A stretch of DNA of 64,000 nucleotides from Natronorubrum sulfidifaciens JCM 14089 (GTDB taxonomy: Archaea > Halobacteriota > Halobacteria > Halobacteriales > Natrialbaceae): NCBI RefSeq assembly GCF_000337735.1, contig NZ_AOHX01000043.1:110799-174798 (forward strand). The letters are read 5' to 3'. The notes below the pieces were generated by a model that was not told the origin of the DNA, made no database searches, and saw only the letters and a program-made list of their open reading frames with translations. Each line of letters begins with the position of its first letter. Positions within the stretch are counted from its first letter, which is position 1. Positions 32,841 to 42,078 of this stretch are shown in pieces. The position numbers were made by a program, and so were the translations under genes.

Positions 32841-33662
32841 ATGGCACAGCTCGAGTCCATCCGTGTCTATCCGATCAAGTCTCTCGACGGGGTTACGGTC
32901 TCCGAGGCCGAGATCGTCGAAAACGGCGGCCTGTCGTGGGATCGACGGTACGCGATCGTCGAACAGTCGCCGAAGTCGGCGACAGGGGCCGAGCCGAGCG
33001 GTCGGTACGTCAACGGGAAACGAGAGCGACGGGTCCACGGCCTCGAGGCGACGTACGATCTCGAGCGCGAGACGGTCACCGTCGGCGAACGTGACGGCGA
33101 CGAGCGCCACACGTTCCACCTCGACCTCGATCGGGACGGACTCACCGCTTGGCTCTCGGAGTTTTTCGGCTACCCGGTCGATCTCGTCCGCGACGACGAG
33201 GGTGGGTTTCCGGACGACACGGACGCCTCGGGACCGACGGTGATCAGCACGGGTACGCTCGAGGCGGTCGCCGGGTGGTATTCGGGGATCGACGCCGTGG
33301 AGATGTGTCGGCGGTTACGCCCGAATCTGGTTCTCGACGCGCCTGCGTTCTGGGAGGACCGCCTCTACGAGGCACCCGGTCGGGTCGTCCCCTTCGACCT
33401 CGGTGCGACCACACTGCAGGGAGTCAATCCGTGTCAGCGGTGTGTCGTTCCGACGCGAGACCCCGACACGGGCGAATCGACCGACGGGTTTCGAGAAACG
33501 TTCGTCGAGCGGCGAGCGGCGACCCTGCCCGAGTGGGCCAGCGAGGACTGGTTCGACCACTACTTCCGACTGATGGTCAACACACACGTCCCCGACGCTT
33601 CGCAGGGGGCGACACTCAAAGCCGGCGACGCCGTCACCGTCGGCGAGAATCGACACCAGTAA
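32841..33662 (+). CDS. MOSC-domain protein
   Basis: This 273-residue protein has an MOSC N-terminal beta-barrel (MAQLESIRVYPIKSLDGVTV; GGLSWDRRYAIVEQSPKSAT) and a C-terminal MOSC domain with CRRLRPNLVLDAPAFWEDRL. VNPCQRCVVPTRDPDTGES carries the Cys that in mARC-type proteins ligands molybdenum cofactor. ATG 32841 is standard. MOSC proteins reduce N-hydroxylated compounds or carry sulfur for cofactors; which applies here cannot be told. It lies divergent from the dUTPase-fold gene across 135 bp. Confidence 0.9.
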   Translation: MAQLESIRVYPIKSLDGVTVSEAEIVENGGLSWDRRYAIVEQSPKSATGAEPSGRYVNGKRERRVHGLEATYDLERETVTVGERDGDERHTFHLDLDRDGLTAWLSEFFGYPVDLVRDDEGGFPDDTDASGPTVISTGTLEAVAGWYSGIDAVEMCRRLRPNLVLDAPAFWEDRLYEAPGRVVPFDLGATTLQGVNPCQRCVVPTRDPDTGESTDGFRETFVERRAATLPEWASEDWFDHYFRLMVNTHVPDASQGATLKAGDAVTVGENRHQ

Positions 33663-33715
33663 CCCGTACGACACATCCGACGAGGTCGCCCTCAAGACGA
33701 GCACAGGCGGGTGGC

Positions 33716-33847
33716 CTACGACCGGATCAGTTCGGTGTTTCGCATCTCGCCCCCGCAGCGCTGGCACGTACTGAGGAGTGCATCCGCGACCGTCTCCCGG
33801 CGGCGACAGACGACACACTCGTACTCGAGTGGTTCAGCAACAGACAT
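33716..33847 (-). CDS. rubrerythrin-like tiny zinc-finger protein, 43 aa
   Basis: The ATG at 33847 begins MSVAEPLEYECVVCRRRETV and the frame ends MRNTELIRS after 43 residues. Cys pairs in YECVVCRRRE and STCQRCGGEM (CxxC, CxxC) form a rubredoxin-like zinc or iron knuckle. Gene length and spacing match the many haloarchaeal rubrerythrin-like small proteins. It lies between the MOSC gene and the MFS gene, on the minus strand. Function unknown; binding of zinc is inferred from the Cys. Confidence 0.75.
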   Translation of the reverse strand: MSVAEPLEYECVVCRRRETVADALLSTCQRCGGEMRNTELIRS

Positions 33848-33997
33848 GATACCGTGTATGTGTTGAGGTATGTTAACTCTTTCCGTGGTAACTCGGCAGA
33901 TCGACCGGGTGTGACGGTTCGAGCGTACGACTGACTACTGTCTGTCCGTGCCGGTGTGATCCTGTGTGCGATTTCGCCGGGACCGAAGTCTGTCTGC

Positions 33998-35200
33998 CTA
34001 CTCGAGGAGCCAGAGCACTGCTCCGAGTCCCGTCGCAGCAATGATCGTGGCTGCAAGCAGCCAGAACGCGGTCCGGAAGCCGGCCGTTTCAGAGAGCGTA
34101 CCGACGATTGCAGGCGCAATCGCTCCCGAACCCATCAGCAGTGTTCGGACCACCCCAAGCCCGCCGCCGGCGATGTCATCGGGGATCATCGACATCAGAT
34201 ACGCTCCTCGAACGGGTCGAAAGCCGTGTGCACCGATTCCGACGGCAACGAGTGCAGCGCCGAGCACGACCGGCCCGACTGTTCCTGTCAGCGAGATAAA
34301 CGTGACCAGTGCAAGCGAGGCGAGCCCGAGCGTTGCGGTGATGATCGGGAGTCGACCGATTCGGTCGCTGAGATCTCCCGTGACGAGCTGGACCAGACTC
34401 GCCAGAAAGAGCGCGCTGTAGAGCACGCCTGCGACGGCGTCCGTCAGCCCGGCTTCCTGCGTGAGATACAGCGGGGCGAACGCGACGAACCCATTGTACG
34501 TGAACGAAAACAGGACCGTCAGGAGTGCAAACACCGAAAATCGCCAGTCTCGAAAGAGCGTGACGTACTGGCCAACGCCGGCTGTCGACGTCGTCGACAC
34601 GGCGCCGCCGTCGGACTCACTCGGCAGGCGTTGTGGAACACGGACCCGGAACAGTACGGCGAGACCGACACCAGCGAGACCGGTGAGCAGAAAGATGAGT
34701 CGCCAACTCTCACCGAACGCAAACGAGATGCCCGCAACGACGACCACCGCCGCAGGCGCGACCACACCGCCGAACGCACCGAACGTATCGAGGACGCCGA
34801 GCGCCCGCCCCGTTCGAGACGGGTACGCTCGAGACAGTAGCCGAACGGCGACCGTCTTGTGTGCGCCGGTTCCAGCACCCATAACGAGCATCGCGCCGAC
34901 GAGGGCGAGAAACGGTGAGTCGACGGTGAGCGCGAGCGAAGCGGTCGCTGCGAGGAGGACGCCAGTGGTGATGACGATGACCGAGCCGAGTCGATCAGCG
35001 AGAACGCCGGAGGGAAACTGCATCGCTGCGTAGACGAGCATGAAGCCGGTAAACGCCGTTCCGAGAGCCGCGTTCGAGACGCCGTAGCTCGTCTGGAACG
35101 AGCCAAACAGCGGCGGGAACGCGTATCGAAGAAACTTCCCGAGAAACCAGATCGCCGCGGTTACCACGAGCACGTCGTAGTGTGTGACTCGACCGGCCAT
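33998..35200 (-). CDS. MFS-family transporter
   Basis: This 400-residue protein has 12 hydrophobic helices. The start MAGRVTHYDVLVVTAAIWFL and the loop AMQFPSGVLADRLGSVIVIT after helix 2 fit the major facilitator superfamily (G-x-x-x-D-R-x-G motif A). The second-half equivalent is VTGDLSDRIGRLPIITATLG. The start at 35200 is preferred to a GTG at 35314 that adds a Ser/Arg-rich tail. The substrate is not deducible; the organisation resembles the arabinose/sugar or drug-efflux MFS groups. Confidence 0.9.
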   Translation of the reverse strand: MAGRVTHYDVLVVTAAIWFLGKFLRYAFPPLFGSFQTSYGVSNAALGTAFTGFMLVYAAMQFPSGVLADRLGSVIVITTGVLLAATASLALTVDSPFLALVGAMLVMGAGTGAHKTVAVRLLSRAYPSRTGRALGVLDTFGAFGGVVAPAAVVVVAGISFAFGESWRLIFLLTGLAGVGLAVLFRVRVPQRLPSESDGGAVSTTSTAGVGQYVTLFRDWRFSVFALLTVLFSFTYNGFVAFAPLYLTQEAGLTDAVAGVLYSALFLASLVQLVTGDLSDRIGRLPIITATLGLASLALVTFISLTGTVGPVVLGAALVAVGIGAHGFRPVRGAYLMSMIPDDIAGGGLGVVRTLLMGSGAIAPAIVGTLSETAGFRTAFWLLAATIIAATGLGAVLWLLE

Positions 35201-35311
35201 CGTCCGAATCGACGTGTCGTTCACACTCGATGTAGACCGGTGGAGAACCGAGTACGCACCGATTTGACGACTCGAGTGATCGTCCACCCCGCTCGCACAC
35301 TCAGAGAAACC

Positions 35312-35345
35312 CACATACTAATGTGATTAAATACCACACATGTGT
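35312..35345. promoter_or_regulatory. paired palindromes upstream of the MFS and DUF7501-like genes
   Basis: Two dyads lie within 34 bp: cacat-acta-atgtg at 35314-35327 and the perfect acacatgtgt at 35336-35345, in an AT-rich region between divergent genes. Their closeness suggests an operator, but no regulator gene is adjacent. Confidence 0.4.
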
Positions 35346-35400
35346 ACTAGTTCTTAACCGATCAACGTTATATGGGAGTTAGTGCCAGTATCCAGTACCG

Positions 35401-35583
35401 ATGGCAGTGAACACCACCGCGACTTGGAATGATCCGATTAGCTGTCCGTTCTGTGGGGACGAACTCGCCTCACCCGGTGCTGGATTCATCGATCACATCG
35501 ACGGAAACGCCGACTGTGAAGACGGGTTCGAGCACTGGCGAGCGAACATCGCCGGTGACCTCGCCGGCGAATGGTCCGGCTAG
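35401..35583 (+). CDS. small zinc-binding protein, DUF7501-like, 60 aa
   Basis: The 60-residue frame begins MAVNTTATWNDPISCPFCGD and has CPFCG, then HIDGNADCEDGFEHWRANIA. The pair CPFC plus later His (HID), Cys and His are spaced as a C2H2-like knuckle that is common among haloarchaeal small proteins of this length. ATG 35401 is close behind an AT-rich TATA-like tatatggg near 35372. Function unknown, probably a regulatory or interaction domain. Confidence 0.75.
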   Translation: MAVNTTATWNDPISCPFCGDELASPGAGFIDHIDGNADCEDGFEHWRANIAGDLAGEWSG

Positions 35584-35706
35584 AACCCGCTTATCCCGAC
35601 CCGCCGACGGCATTTTCCTCCTCTCGGTTGCTTTTCTCTCGATGGGGTCGTGACGCGCCGTCACGTCAGTCAGCGTGTCGCTCGAGAGAGACGATAACAG
35701 TCCGTC

Positions 35707-36174
35707 TCAGTCAAAATCCGGCAGGTCTTCCGGTGGTTCGTACTCGGCTTCCCAGTCGATGTAGTCCGCTTTGAGCACCTCCGAGACGATCTGTCCGAAC
35801 TCGGTCAGTTCGGCGTTGATCGAAGAGACGGTTCCCCACGTATCGAGTTCGGGGTGGTACTCTCGAGTCTGCCAGTCTTCGGGAATGCCGGGAGCGTGAT
35901 AGCCGACGCGGTCGGCGAAGTCGTCCCAAAAGAAGTCAAATTCGGCGAAGAGGTCGAGGTCGCGGGCGATGTCGTACGCTCGCGCCTCGAGATCGGCGTC
36001 CGCAACCCACACCTCGAACGCTTCCTCCCAAGCACCGTCCTCGAGGAACGCCTGGAGGTCCTCACGGCGGTAGTCGATCTCGGTGCCATCACCGCTGATC
36101 GTCGCGTCCTCGTACTCGTTTGGATCGACGAACTCCAGTTCCGGCGGCGCAGGGGGTTCGACCTCGAGTGTCAT
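35707..36174 (-). CDS. acidic hypothetical protein, 155 aa
   Basis: The ATG at 36174 gives MTLEVEPPAPPELEFVDPNE. It is very acidic (a haloarchaeal trait) with two likely helical parts: REDLQAFLEDGAWEEAFEVW and ELTEFGQIVSEVLKADYIDW, and a tryptophan-rich central part (FDFFWDDFADRVGYHAPGIP). I know of no named family. It stands between the small zinc-binding gene and the SHOCT protein, convergent with the former and divergent from the latter. Confidence 0.75.
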   Translation of the reverse strand: MTLEVEPPAPPELEFVDPNEYEDATISGDGTEIDYRREDLQAFLEDGAWEEAFEVWVADADLEARAYDIARDLDLFAEFDFFWDDFADRVGYHAPGIPEDWQTREYHPELDTWGTVSSINAELTEFGQIVSEVLKADYIDWEAEYEPPEDLPDFD

Positions 36175-36286
36175 AGACGGGTGTACGGACGGTTTGCGGA
36201 TAAGAATTCCCACCCGATCGCTCGACGGTGATCGTCGACTGCGATCGAACCCTACAGTTATTCCCGTCCAGTGTCAACACGTAGTC

Positions 36287-36676
36287 ATGGGGAGTGAGAC
36301 CGGCAAGAACCGCTACAGCCTCACGGAGATCTTCGCGATCAAGTTCGTCCTCGCCGACATTCTCATTATTGCCGTGTTGTTGTTGGCCGGGCCGTGGTTC
36401 GCACTCGCGATCACGGCGTTGCTCGTCGTCAGCGTCTTTCTCGTCTGGTATCTCACCCAGCGTGTCGACCGTGTCGACTCCGACACCGAGACGGCCGCCT
36501 CCAGCCGAACGGCGGCCGAACGCGATCCCGTCACGAAACTGCAGGAGCGGTACGCGGCCGGCGACCTCTCCGATGCCGAGTTCGAGGCCAAACTCGAGCG
36601 GCTAATTGACGCCAACGAGCGGGCCGACGCTGCCGGAGTCGAGACGGCAGCACTGGACCTCGAGCGCGCCGAATGA
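36287..36676 (+). CDS. two-helix membrane protein with SHOCT domain
   Basis: This 129-residue protein starts MGSETGKNRYSLTEIFAIKF. Two transmembrane helices (about 18-37 and 42-58) precede an acidic linker. A C-terminal SHOCT module follows (KLQERYAAGDLSDAEFEAKL, Leu and Glu spacing typical of short C-terminal oligomerisation motifs). SHOCT is often attached to membrane proteins in haloarchaea and is thought to mediate oligomerisation. Function unknown. Confidence 0.85.
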   Translation: MGSETGKNRYSLTEIFAIKFVLADILIIAVLLLAGPWFALAITALLVVSVFLVWYLTQRVDRVDSDTETAASSRTAAERDPVTKLQERYAAGDLSDAEFEAKLERLIDANERADAAGVETAALDLERAE

Positions 36677-36752
36677 ATCCGTGTGTCGGTCGTCTCCGTT
36701 CGGTTCGCCCCGATCCCAACACTCAATCGCCAGTCGGCCCTAGGGACTCGCA

Positions 36753-37532
36753 ATGACCCAGTACGAGGCCGCGATCCTCGACGTCGACGGCACCATCGTC
36801 CGTGGCGAGGAGTTACTGCCAAACGTAACCGACGGGCTCTACGCCCTCGAGGACGCCGGCATCGACCGCCTCCTGTTTTCGAACAATCCGACGCGGGGAA
36901 GCGACCACTACGGATCGAAACTCGAGCCGTATGGCATCGAGATCGATCCCGACACCGTGTTGACCTCGGCGACCGTCTCGGCGGCGTATCTCGCGACGAA
37001 CCATCCCGACGAGCGCGTCTATCTCGTCGGTAGCGATCGACTCGAGGCGATCCTCAGCGAAGCGGCCATCGAAGTGACTGATGACCCCGACGGAGCCGAT
37101 GTCGTCCTCGGCTCGTTCGATACGGACTTCTCGTACGGCAGCCTCTGGGACGCATTGTGCGCCCTCGAGGACGACGTCCCGTTCTACGGGACCGATCCCG
37201 ACGCGACGATTCCCGTCGACGACGGAGAAATCCCCGGCACCGGAGCGATCCTCGCCGCGATGGAAGCCGTCGCCGGCCGGGAACCCGACGCGATCCTCGG
37301 CAAACCCTCGTCGATCGCTGCCACAGCCGCGATGGATCGCCTCGGTGTTGCTCCCGAGCGAACACTCGTTGTCGGCGACCGACTCGACACCGACATCGCG
37401 CTGGGCAGTCGGGCCGGGATGACGACCGCACTCGTTCAGACTGGGGTTACAGATCAGGCCACACTCGAGTCAGCGACGATCCAGCCGGACTACGTCCTCG
37501 AGTCGCTTGCCGACGTCGAGACGTTGCTGTAG
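36753..37532 (+). CDS. HAD-superfamily phosphatase, NagD-like class IIA
   Basis: This 259-residue enzyme has HAD motif I as AAILDVDGTIVRGEELLPNV (the first Asp is the nucleophile), motif II in LLFSNNPTRGSDHYGSK (FSNN), and motif III/IV in GKPSSIAATAAMDRLGV plus VVGDRLDTDIALGSRAGMTT. A cap domain lies between motif II and motif III, as in NagD/p-nitrophenylphosphatase class IIA. Substrates are probably small phosphomonoesters; the natural one is unknown. ATG 36753 is standard. Confidence 0.92.
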   Translation: MTQYEAAILDVDGTIVRGEELLPNVTDGLYALEDAGIDRLLFSNNPTRGSDHYGSKLEPYGIEIDPDTVLTSATVSAAYLATNHPDERVYLVGSDRLEAILSEAAIEVTDDPDGADVVLGSFDTDFSYGSLWDALCALEDDVPFYGTDPDATIPVDDGEIPGTGAILAAMEAVAGREPDAILGKPSSIAATAAMDRLGVAPERTLVVGDRLDTDIALGSRAGMTTALVQTGVTDQATLESATIQPDYVLESLADVETLL

Positions 37533-37616
37533 ACAAAGCGGCGACGGAAGGTGGCAGTGCTGCAGACTGTGGATATAAGAGACATATTTATCCGTAATAG
37601 TCGCGATAGTCGTCAT

Positions 37617-37865
37617 ATGGACCTTCAGAACGCGAAATCCCGTCTCAAACACGTCCTGCTTCGAGCCCGATACGCCGCGATCGGTGCCGCAGCCGGTGCC
37701 GCGATCGGTGCCGTCTTCAGTCGAAACGCCGCGAGCACCGGCGGCGCGATCGGCGCACTGATCGGTGCGACGGTCGCAGACACGCGCGACACCGCAAGCG
37801 CGCTCCTCGAGGACGCCAGAGAAAACGAGTTCAGTCCACTGTCGACCGACGACGAGCAGAACTGA
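37617..37865 (+). CDS. glycine-zipper small membrane protein, 82 aa
   Basis: This 82-residue protein starts MDLQNAKSRLKHVLLRARYA. The middle (AAIGAAAGAAIGAVFSRNAA) and ASTGGAIGALIGATVADTRD are Gly/Ala-zipper segments typical of membrane-inserting small proteins. The C-terminus is acidic (LLEDARENEFSPLSTDDEQN). Similar proteins occur in many haloarchaea next to other membrane genes. No enzyme motif; function unknown. Confidence 0.75.
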   Translation: MDLQNAKSRLKHVLLRARYAAIGAAAGAAIGAVFSRNAASTGGAIGALIGATVADTRDTASALLEDARENEFSPLSTDDEQN

Positions 37866-37981
37866 CCCGGCGACTCACGTATCGAACCCGACCGGTAGAT
37901 GTATACAGCAGTCCCGTGATTGGATTTACTAGTGCTGCGTAGTCCGATACTGGTAAAAGTCCCGACCGAGTTGAATCGCTA

Positions 37982-39754
37982 ATGAGCGATGCAGGCGATG
38001 CCGGCGTGCCGGAACCCCCGGAGCCGTCAGCGGACGAGGAGGGGTCTATCCACGTTCTCGGGACGGCACACGTCTCGCAGGCGAGCGTCGACGACGTACA
38101 CGAAACGATCGACCGGGAAAACCCGGACGTCGTCGCCGTCGAACTCGACGAGGGCCGGTACCGTCAGATGCAAGGCGGCACCCCGGACGACATCGAGGCG
38201 AAAGATCTGCTCTCGGGCAACACCGTCTTCCAGTTTCTGGCCTACTGGATGCTGTCTTACGTCCAGTCGCGACTCGGAGAGAAGTTCGATATCGAACCCG
38301 GGTCGGATATGCGTGCGGCAATCGAAGCCGCCGAACGCAACGACAGCGGCGTTGCCCTCGTCGATCGAGACATTCAGGTGACGATCCAGCGGTTCTGGCG
38401 TCGGCTTTCGTTCACCGAGAAGTTGAAGATGGTCGGTGGACTCGCCCTCGGCGTCACCGACCCGCGAACCATCGGGCTCGCTCTCGGGTCCATCGCCGGA
38501 CTCGTGGTGGGCCTCGTCTTCGCTGCGTTTCTCGCCCCACTGTTGGGGCTCGGTGAGCTGTTCTTGCTCGGTGTTACCGAGACAACCACCCTGCAGTACG
38601 TCGGCGCCGCCGTCGGCGGTGCGCTCGGTGGCGCACTGATCGGGCTGCTCTTTTTGCCCTCCCTCGAGACGACCGGTGAGTCGGCTGGTGGGCTTCTCGA
38701 TGGCCTTACCATACGGATACTGGCTGGTATCGGTCTCGGGATCAGCGCCTGTCTCGCGTTGGTTACAACCGGAACCTTCGTCGGTCCGTTCTCGGCTGGA
38801 AACTTCGAGAGCGCCGGTGTCTACGCGATTCGCGGGACGGTTGGCGTCCTCGCCGGGCTTGGAATCGGCGTCGTCATCGGTGGCCTCCTCGGCCTGCTCC
38901 TCGAGGCCGGTGGGAGCGATGTCGAAGATATCGACGAAGTCGACATCGAGGAGATGACCGACGGCGACGTCGTCGCCGCGATGATGGAGGAGTTTCGTCG
39001 GTTCAGCCCTCGCGGGGCAAACGCCCTGATCGACGAGCGTGACGCCTATATTGCCCACCACCTTCACGACCTCAGACAACAAGGATACGACGTCGTCGCC
39101 GTCGTCGGTGCCGGACACAAAGCCGGGATCGAACGCCATCTCGAGACCCCATCGGGAATCCCCACCCTCGAGTCGCTCTCCGGGACGGCCTCCAAACGCC
39201 GGTTCTCGCCGCTGAAAATCGCCGGTTATCTGGTCATGATCGGCTTCCTTGGCTTTTTCTTCCTGCTGATTATGGCCGGCGTACAGGACCTCTTCTTGCT
39301 CCAGTTGTTCGCGGCGTGGTTCCTGTTCAACGGCTTTTTCGCGTTCACGCTCGCCCGACTCGCCGGCGCACGCTGGACCAGCGCGGGCGTCGGTGGTGCA
39401 ATCGCATGGCTGACCAGCATCAACCCGCTGTTGGCCCCCGGTTGGTTCGCCGGCTACGTCGAACTCAGACACAGACCCGTCAACATCCGGGATATCCAGA
39501 CGCTGAACGAAATCGTCGGCGACACCGACCGCCCGGTAGGCGAGGCCATCTCCGAGATGTTCGAAGTGCCGTTGTTCCGGCTCATCATGATCGTCGCGCT
39601 GACCAACATCGGGAGCCTGATCGCGACCCTGTTGTTCCCGATCGTGGTGTTGCCGTGGCTGGCACCGGAGATCGGTGGCGTCGACGCCCTCTTCGGCGAA
39701 CTGCTCACCGGGGCTGAAAACACCCTCGAGTTACTCAGAGGGCTGCTGGCATGA
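37982..39754 (+). CDS. TraB/PrgY-family membrane protein
   Basis: This 590-residue protein has TraB signatures in two blocks. Residues about 18-60 hold HVLGTAHVSQASVDDVHETI and DVVAVELDEGRYRQM. Residues about 320-400 hold MMEEFRRFSPRGANALIDER and YDVVAVVGAGHKAGIERHLE. Between them are about four or five hydrophobic helices (roughly 150-310), and another five or so follow near the C-terminus. TraB proteins in Enterococcus block pheromone signalling; archaeal members are unstudied. It overlaps the site-2 protease gene by four bases (ATGA), suggesting the two work together, possibly in membrane proteolysis or signalling. Confidence 0.88.
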   Translation: MSDAGDAGVPEPPEPSADEEGSIHVLGTAHVSQASVDDVHETIDRENPDVVAVELDEGRYRQMQGGTPDDIEAKDLLSGNTVFQFLAYWMLSYVQSRLGEKFDIEPGSDMRAAIEAAERNDSGVALVDRDIQVTIQRFWRRLSFTEKLKMVGGLALGVTDPRTIGLALGSIAGLVVGLVFAAFLAPLLGLGELFLLGVTETTTLQYVGAAVGGALGGALIGLLFLPSLETTGESAGGLLDGLTIRILAGIGLGISACLALVTTGTFVGPFSAGNFESAGVYAIRGTVGVLAGLGIGVVIGGLLGLLLEAGGSDVEDIDEVDIEEMTDGDVVAAMMEEFRRFSPRGANALIDERDAYIAHHLHDLRQQGYDVVAVVGAGHKAGIERHLETPSGIPTLESLSGTASKRRFSPLKIAGYLVMIGFLGFFFLLIMAGVQDLFLLQLFAAWFLFNGFFAFTLARLAGARWTSAGVGGAIAWLTSINPLLAPGWFAGYVELRHRPVNIRDIQTLNEIVGDTDRPVGEAISEMFEVPLFRLIMIVALTNIGSLIATLLFPIVVLPWLAPEIGGVDALFGELLTGAENTLELLRGLLA

Positions 39755-40383
39755 GCCTTCGAACGCGCCAACGGTCCGAACCGGAGTTGCAGTTCAGCGA
39801 CAAGGAACTGTTCGACCTCGCGCTGGCGTGGATCACGCTTTCGGTCGCGTTCGCGCTGTTGTTAGCACCGATTCATCGAGCACAACTCAGCGTCGGCTAC
39901 TTCGGCGCGATGGTCGGGTTAAGTTTCGTCACCGTCGGCGTCGCCTTCCTGCTGCACGAACTCGCACACAAGGTCGTCGCGATTGAGTACGGCCAGATCG
40001 CCGAGTTCCGGGCGGATTACCAGATGCTGTTTCTGGCGATCATGAGCGCCCTCGTTGGCTTTCTCTTTGCCGCCCCGGGAGCCGTCTACCACCGGGGTCG
40101 GATCACGACGAAACAAAACGGCCACATCGCACTCGCTGGCCCGCTGACGAATCACCTCCTCGCAGTGTTGTTCTTCCCACTTATGGTGTTTCCCGGCCTG
40201 CTCGGAACGGTTGGCCATCTCGGCGTGCTCATCAACCTCTTTCTCGCCGCGTTCAACATGATCCCGTTCGGTCCCCTCGACGGGAAGTCGGTCCTCGAGT
40301 GGAACAAGCCGGTCTTTGCCGTCGTCTTCGTGATGAGTCTGGTGTTGGTCGTCGGCTTCTATCTGGTGTTCGGACTGTTCTGA
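39751..40383 (+). CDS. site-2 protease family (M50) membrane metalloprotease
   Basis: This 210-residue protein has about five helices. The zinc motif HExxH appears as FLLHELAHKVVAIEYG near residue 70, and the second metal-ligand motif as AFNMIPFGPLDGKSVLEW near 170 (NxxPxxxLDG). It lacks PDZ domains, as is common for minimal archaeal S2Ps. It starts inside the stop of the TraB gene, so the two are translationally coupled. Substrates are unknown. PurM follows 70 bases later on the same strand. Confidence 0.92.
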   Translation: MSLRTRQRSEPELQFSDKELFDLALAWITLSVAFALLLAPIHRAQLSVGYFGAMVGLSFVTVGVAFLLHELAHKVVAIEYGQIAEFRADYQMLFLAIMSALVGFLFAAPGAVYHRGRITTKQNGHIALAGPLTNHLLAVLFFPLMVFPGLLGTVGHLGVLINLFLAAFNMIPFGPLDGKSVLEWNKPVFAVVFVMSLVLVVGFYLVFGLF

Positions 40384-40453
40384 CACCGGACGGAGCCCAC
40401 CCGCGGACCGTTCAACCGGTGTTCTTTTGCTCACCCCGGGAGGTCGTTCAGAC

Positions 40454-41449
40454 ATGACCGATCCAACGGCCGATGACGCTGAAACGGAACAGCTCACCTA
40501 CGCCGACACCGGCGTCGACATCGAAGCCAGCGAAGACGCGACGGCAGCGCTGCTCGAGGCCTTCGGCAGCGACCTGATGACCGAGTACGCGGGCCTGCTC
40601 GATATCGGCGACCGCTATCTCGCCCTCGCGACCGACGGCGTCGGCACGAAACTCATGGTCGCCGAAGCCATCGATGACTTCTCGACGATCGGCATCGACT
40701 GCATCGCGATGAACGTCAACGACCTCGTCGCCGCGGGCGTCGAACCCGTTGCCTTCGTTGATTATCTCGCGATCGACGAACCCGACGACGAACTCACCAA
40801 CGAGATCGGCGAAGGGCTCGCCGTCGGCCTCGAGGAATCCGGCATGACCCTCCTCGGCGGTGAAACCGCCGTCATGCCCGAAGTCGTCAAAGGATTCGAC
40901 CTCGCCGGCACCTGTGTCGGCCTCGCCGGCAAAGACGAGATCCTCGAGGGGGAGGCACAGGTCGGTGACGTCCTCGTCGGCTTCGCCTCGAACGGCGTCC
41001 ACTCAAACGGCCTCACGCTCGCTCGCGAGGCAGTCACACGCAACCACGAGTACACCGACACGTTCCCCCACGACGACGAGCGAACGATCGGCGAGGAACT
41101 GCTCCGACCGACGCGACTCTACACGGAGCTGCTCGAGGCGATGCGCGAACACGGCGTTCGGGCGGCGGCCCACATCACGGGTGGCGGCTGGACGAACCTG
41201 CTCCGGATGGGCGACAACGAGTACGTAATCGACGATCCGTTCCCGGCCCAGCCGATTTTCGAGTTCATTCAGGACGAAGGAAACGTCACGGACGAGGAGA
41301 TGCACCGGACGTTCAACATGGGGACCGGGTTCGTCGTCGCCGTCCCCGAAGACCGTGCCGAGGAACTCGTCGCCGACACCGATGGACGGATCATCGGCCA
41401 CGTCGCGGCGGGTAAGTCGGTCGAGATCCGCGGGCTCTCGCTGACCTGA
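40454..41449 (+). CDS. purM: phosphoribosylformylglycinamidine cyclo-ligase
   Basis: This 331-residue enzyme makes aminoimidazole ribotide in purine synthesis. MTDPTADDAETEQLTYADTG leads to LATDGVGTKLMVAEAIDDFS with the DGVGTK signature. Later come AMNVNDLVAAGVEPVAFVDY, MTLLGGETAVMPEVVKGFDL and VHSNGLTLAREAV (AIR-synthase core and C-terminal domains), then AAAHITGGGWTNLLRMGDN. Length and start (ATG 40454) are normal. It lies downstream of the protease gene but has its own intergenic gap; co-transcription is possible but functionally unrelated. Confidence 0.95.
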   Translation: MTDPTADDAETEQLTYADTGVDIEASEDATAALLEAFGSDLMTEYAGLLDIGDRYLALATDGVGTKLMVAEAIDDFSTIGIDCIAMNVNDLVAAGVEPVAFVDYLAIDEPDDELTNEIGEGLAVGLEESGMTLLGGETAVMPEVVKGFDLAGTCVGLAGKDEILEGEAQVGDVLVGFASNGVHSNGLTLAREAVTRNHEYTDTFPHDDERTIGEELLRPTRLYTELLEAMREHGVRAAAHITGGGWTNLLRMGDNEYVIDDPFPAQPIFEFIQDEGNVTDEEMHRTFNMGTGFVVAVPEDRAEELVADTDGRIIGHVAAGKSVEIRGLSLT

Positions 41450-41523
41450 GCCGGGAGCACGCGACCCAGCCGTTGTGTATGACTTTTTTGGAGGTCGAAA
41501 CCCGTCGGAGCGTGTAGACCGTA

Positions 41524-41946
41524 TCAGACCGCCTGAACAGGGATCTCAGTGAGACGGATAACCCGCTCAGTGACGCTCCCGAGCGGCGTTCCCCGATCGT
41601 TGGTCGCGCCCCGCCGGCCCATCACGATCAGGTCTGTGTCGTGTCGGTCGGCGTGTGACGTAATTTCCACCCAAGGAAGCCCCCGACAGCACTCGGTATC
41701 GACCTCGAGGCCGAGCTCCTCCGCACGCGCTTCGACCTCTGCAAGCATCTCGGTCGCCTCGTCCTCGACTTTCTCGTGTTCGGCTTCGACACTGCCGAGT
41801 GCTGGCGGTTGTCCGTGACGCCGTTCGTCGACGACGTAGAGACAGACCACCCTTGCGTCGTACTGTGTGGCGAGGTCGAGTCCCTGCTCGATGCCTCGAG
41901 CGGCCTGTTCGCTGCCGTCGGTCGGAATGAGGATCGTATCGTACAT
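41524..41946 (-). CDS. universal stress protein, UspA type
   Basis: This 140-residue single-domain Usp starts MYDTILIPTDGSEQAARGIE and ends VIRLTEIPVQAV. The ATP-binding glycine motif reads MGRRGATNDRGTPLGSVTER. The middle has a Lys/Glu-rich helix (EAEHEKVEDEATEMLAEVEA). It converges with purM and is followed, across 180 bp, by a putative metal-regulated small gene. Usp proteins help survival under stress; no specific role can be assigned. Confidence 0.92.
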   Translation of the reverse strand: MYDTILIPTDGSEQAARGIEQGLDLATQYDARVVCLYVVDERRHGQPPALGSVEAEHEKVEDEATEMLAEVEARAEELGLEVDTECCRGLPWVEITSHADRHDTDLIVMGRRGATNDRGTPLGSVTERVIRLTEIPVQAV

Positions 41947-42078
41947 GTCCGGTTACCAAGGTGATGATTCGAGACGACACGTAGTAAAGCTGGTACCAAT
42001 TCTCAAAACATAGAAATCAACGCATCGTCACGTGCATCTCGGAACGGCGGGACACGACCGCCGGAACTGCGTATAAAG

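Noticed and set aside
38027-39472. 481-codon minus-strand frame
   Set aside because: It is the shadow of the TraB gene; the plus strand has TraB motifs and start/stop overlaps, while the minus frame is Glu/Asp-rich without motifs.
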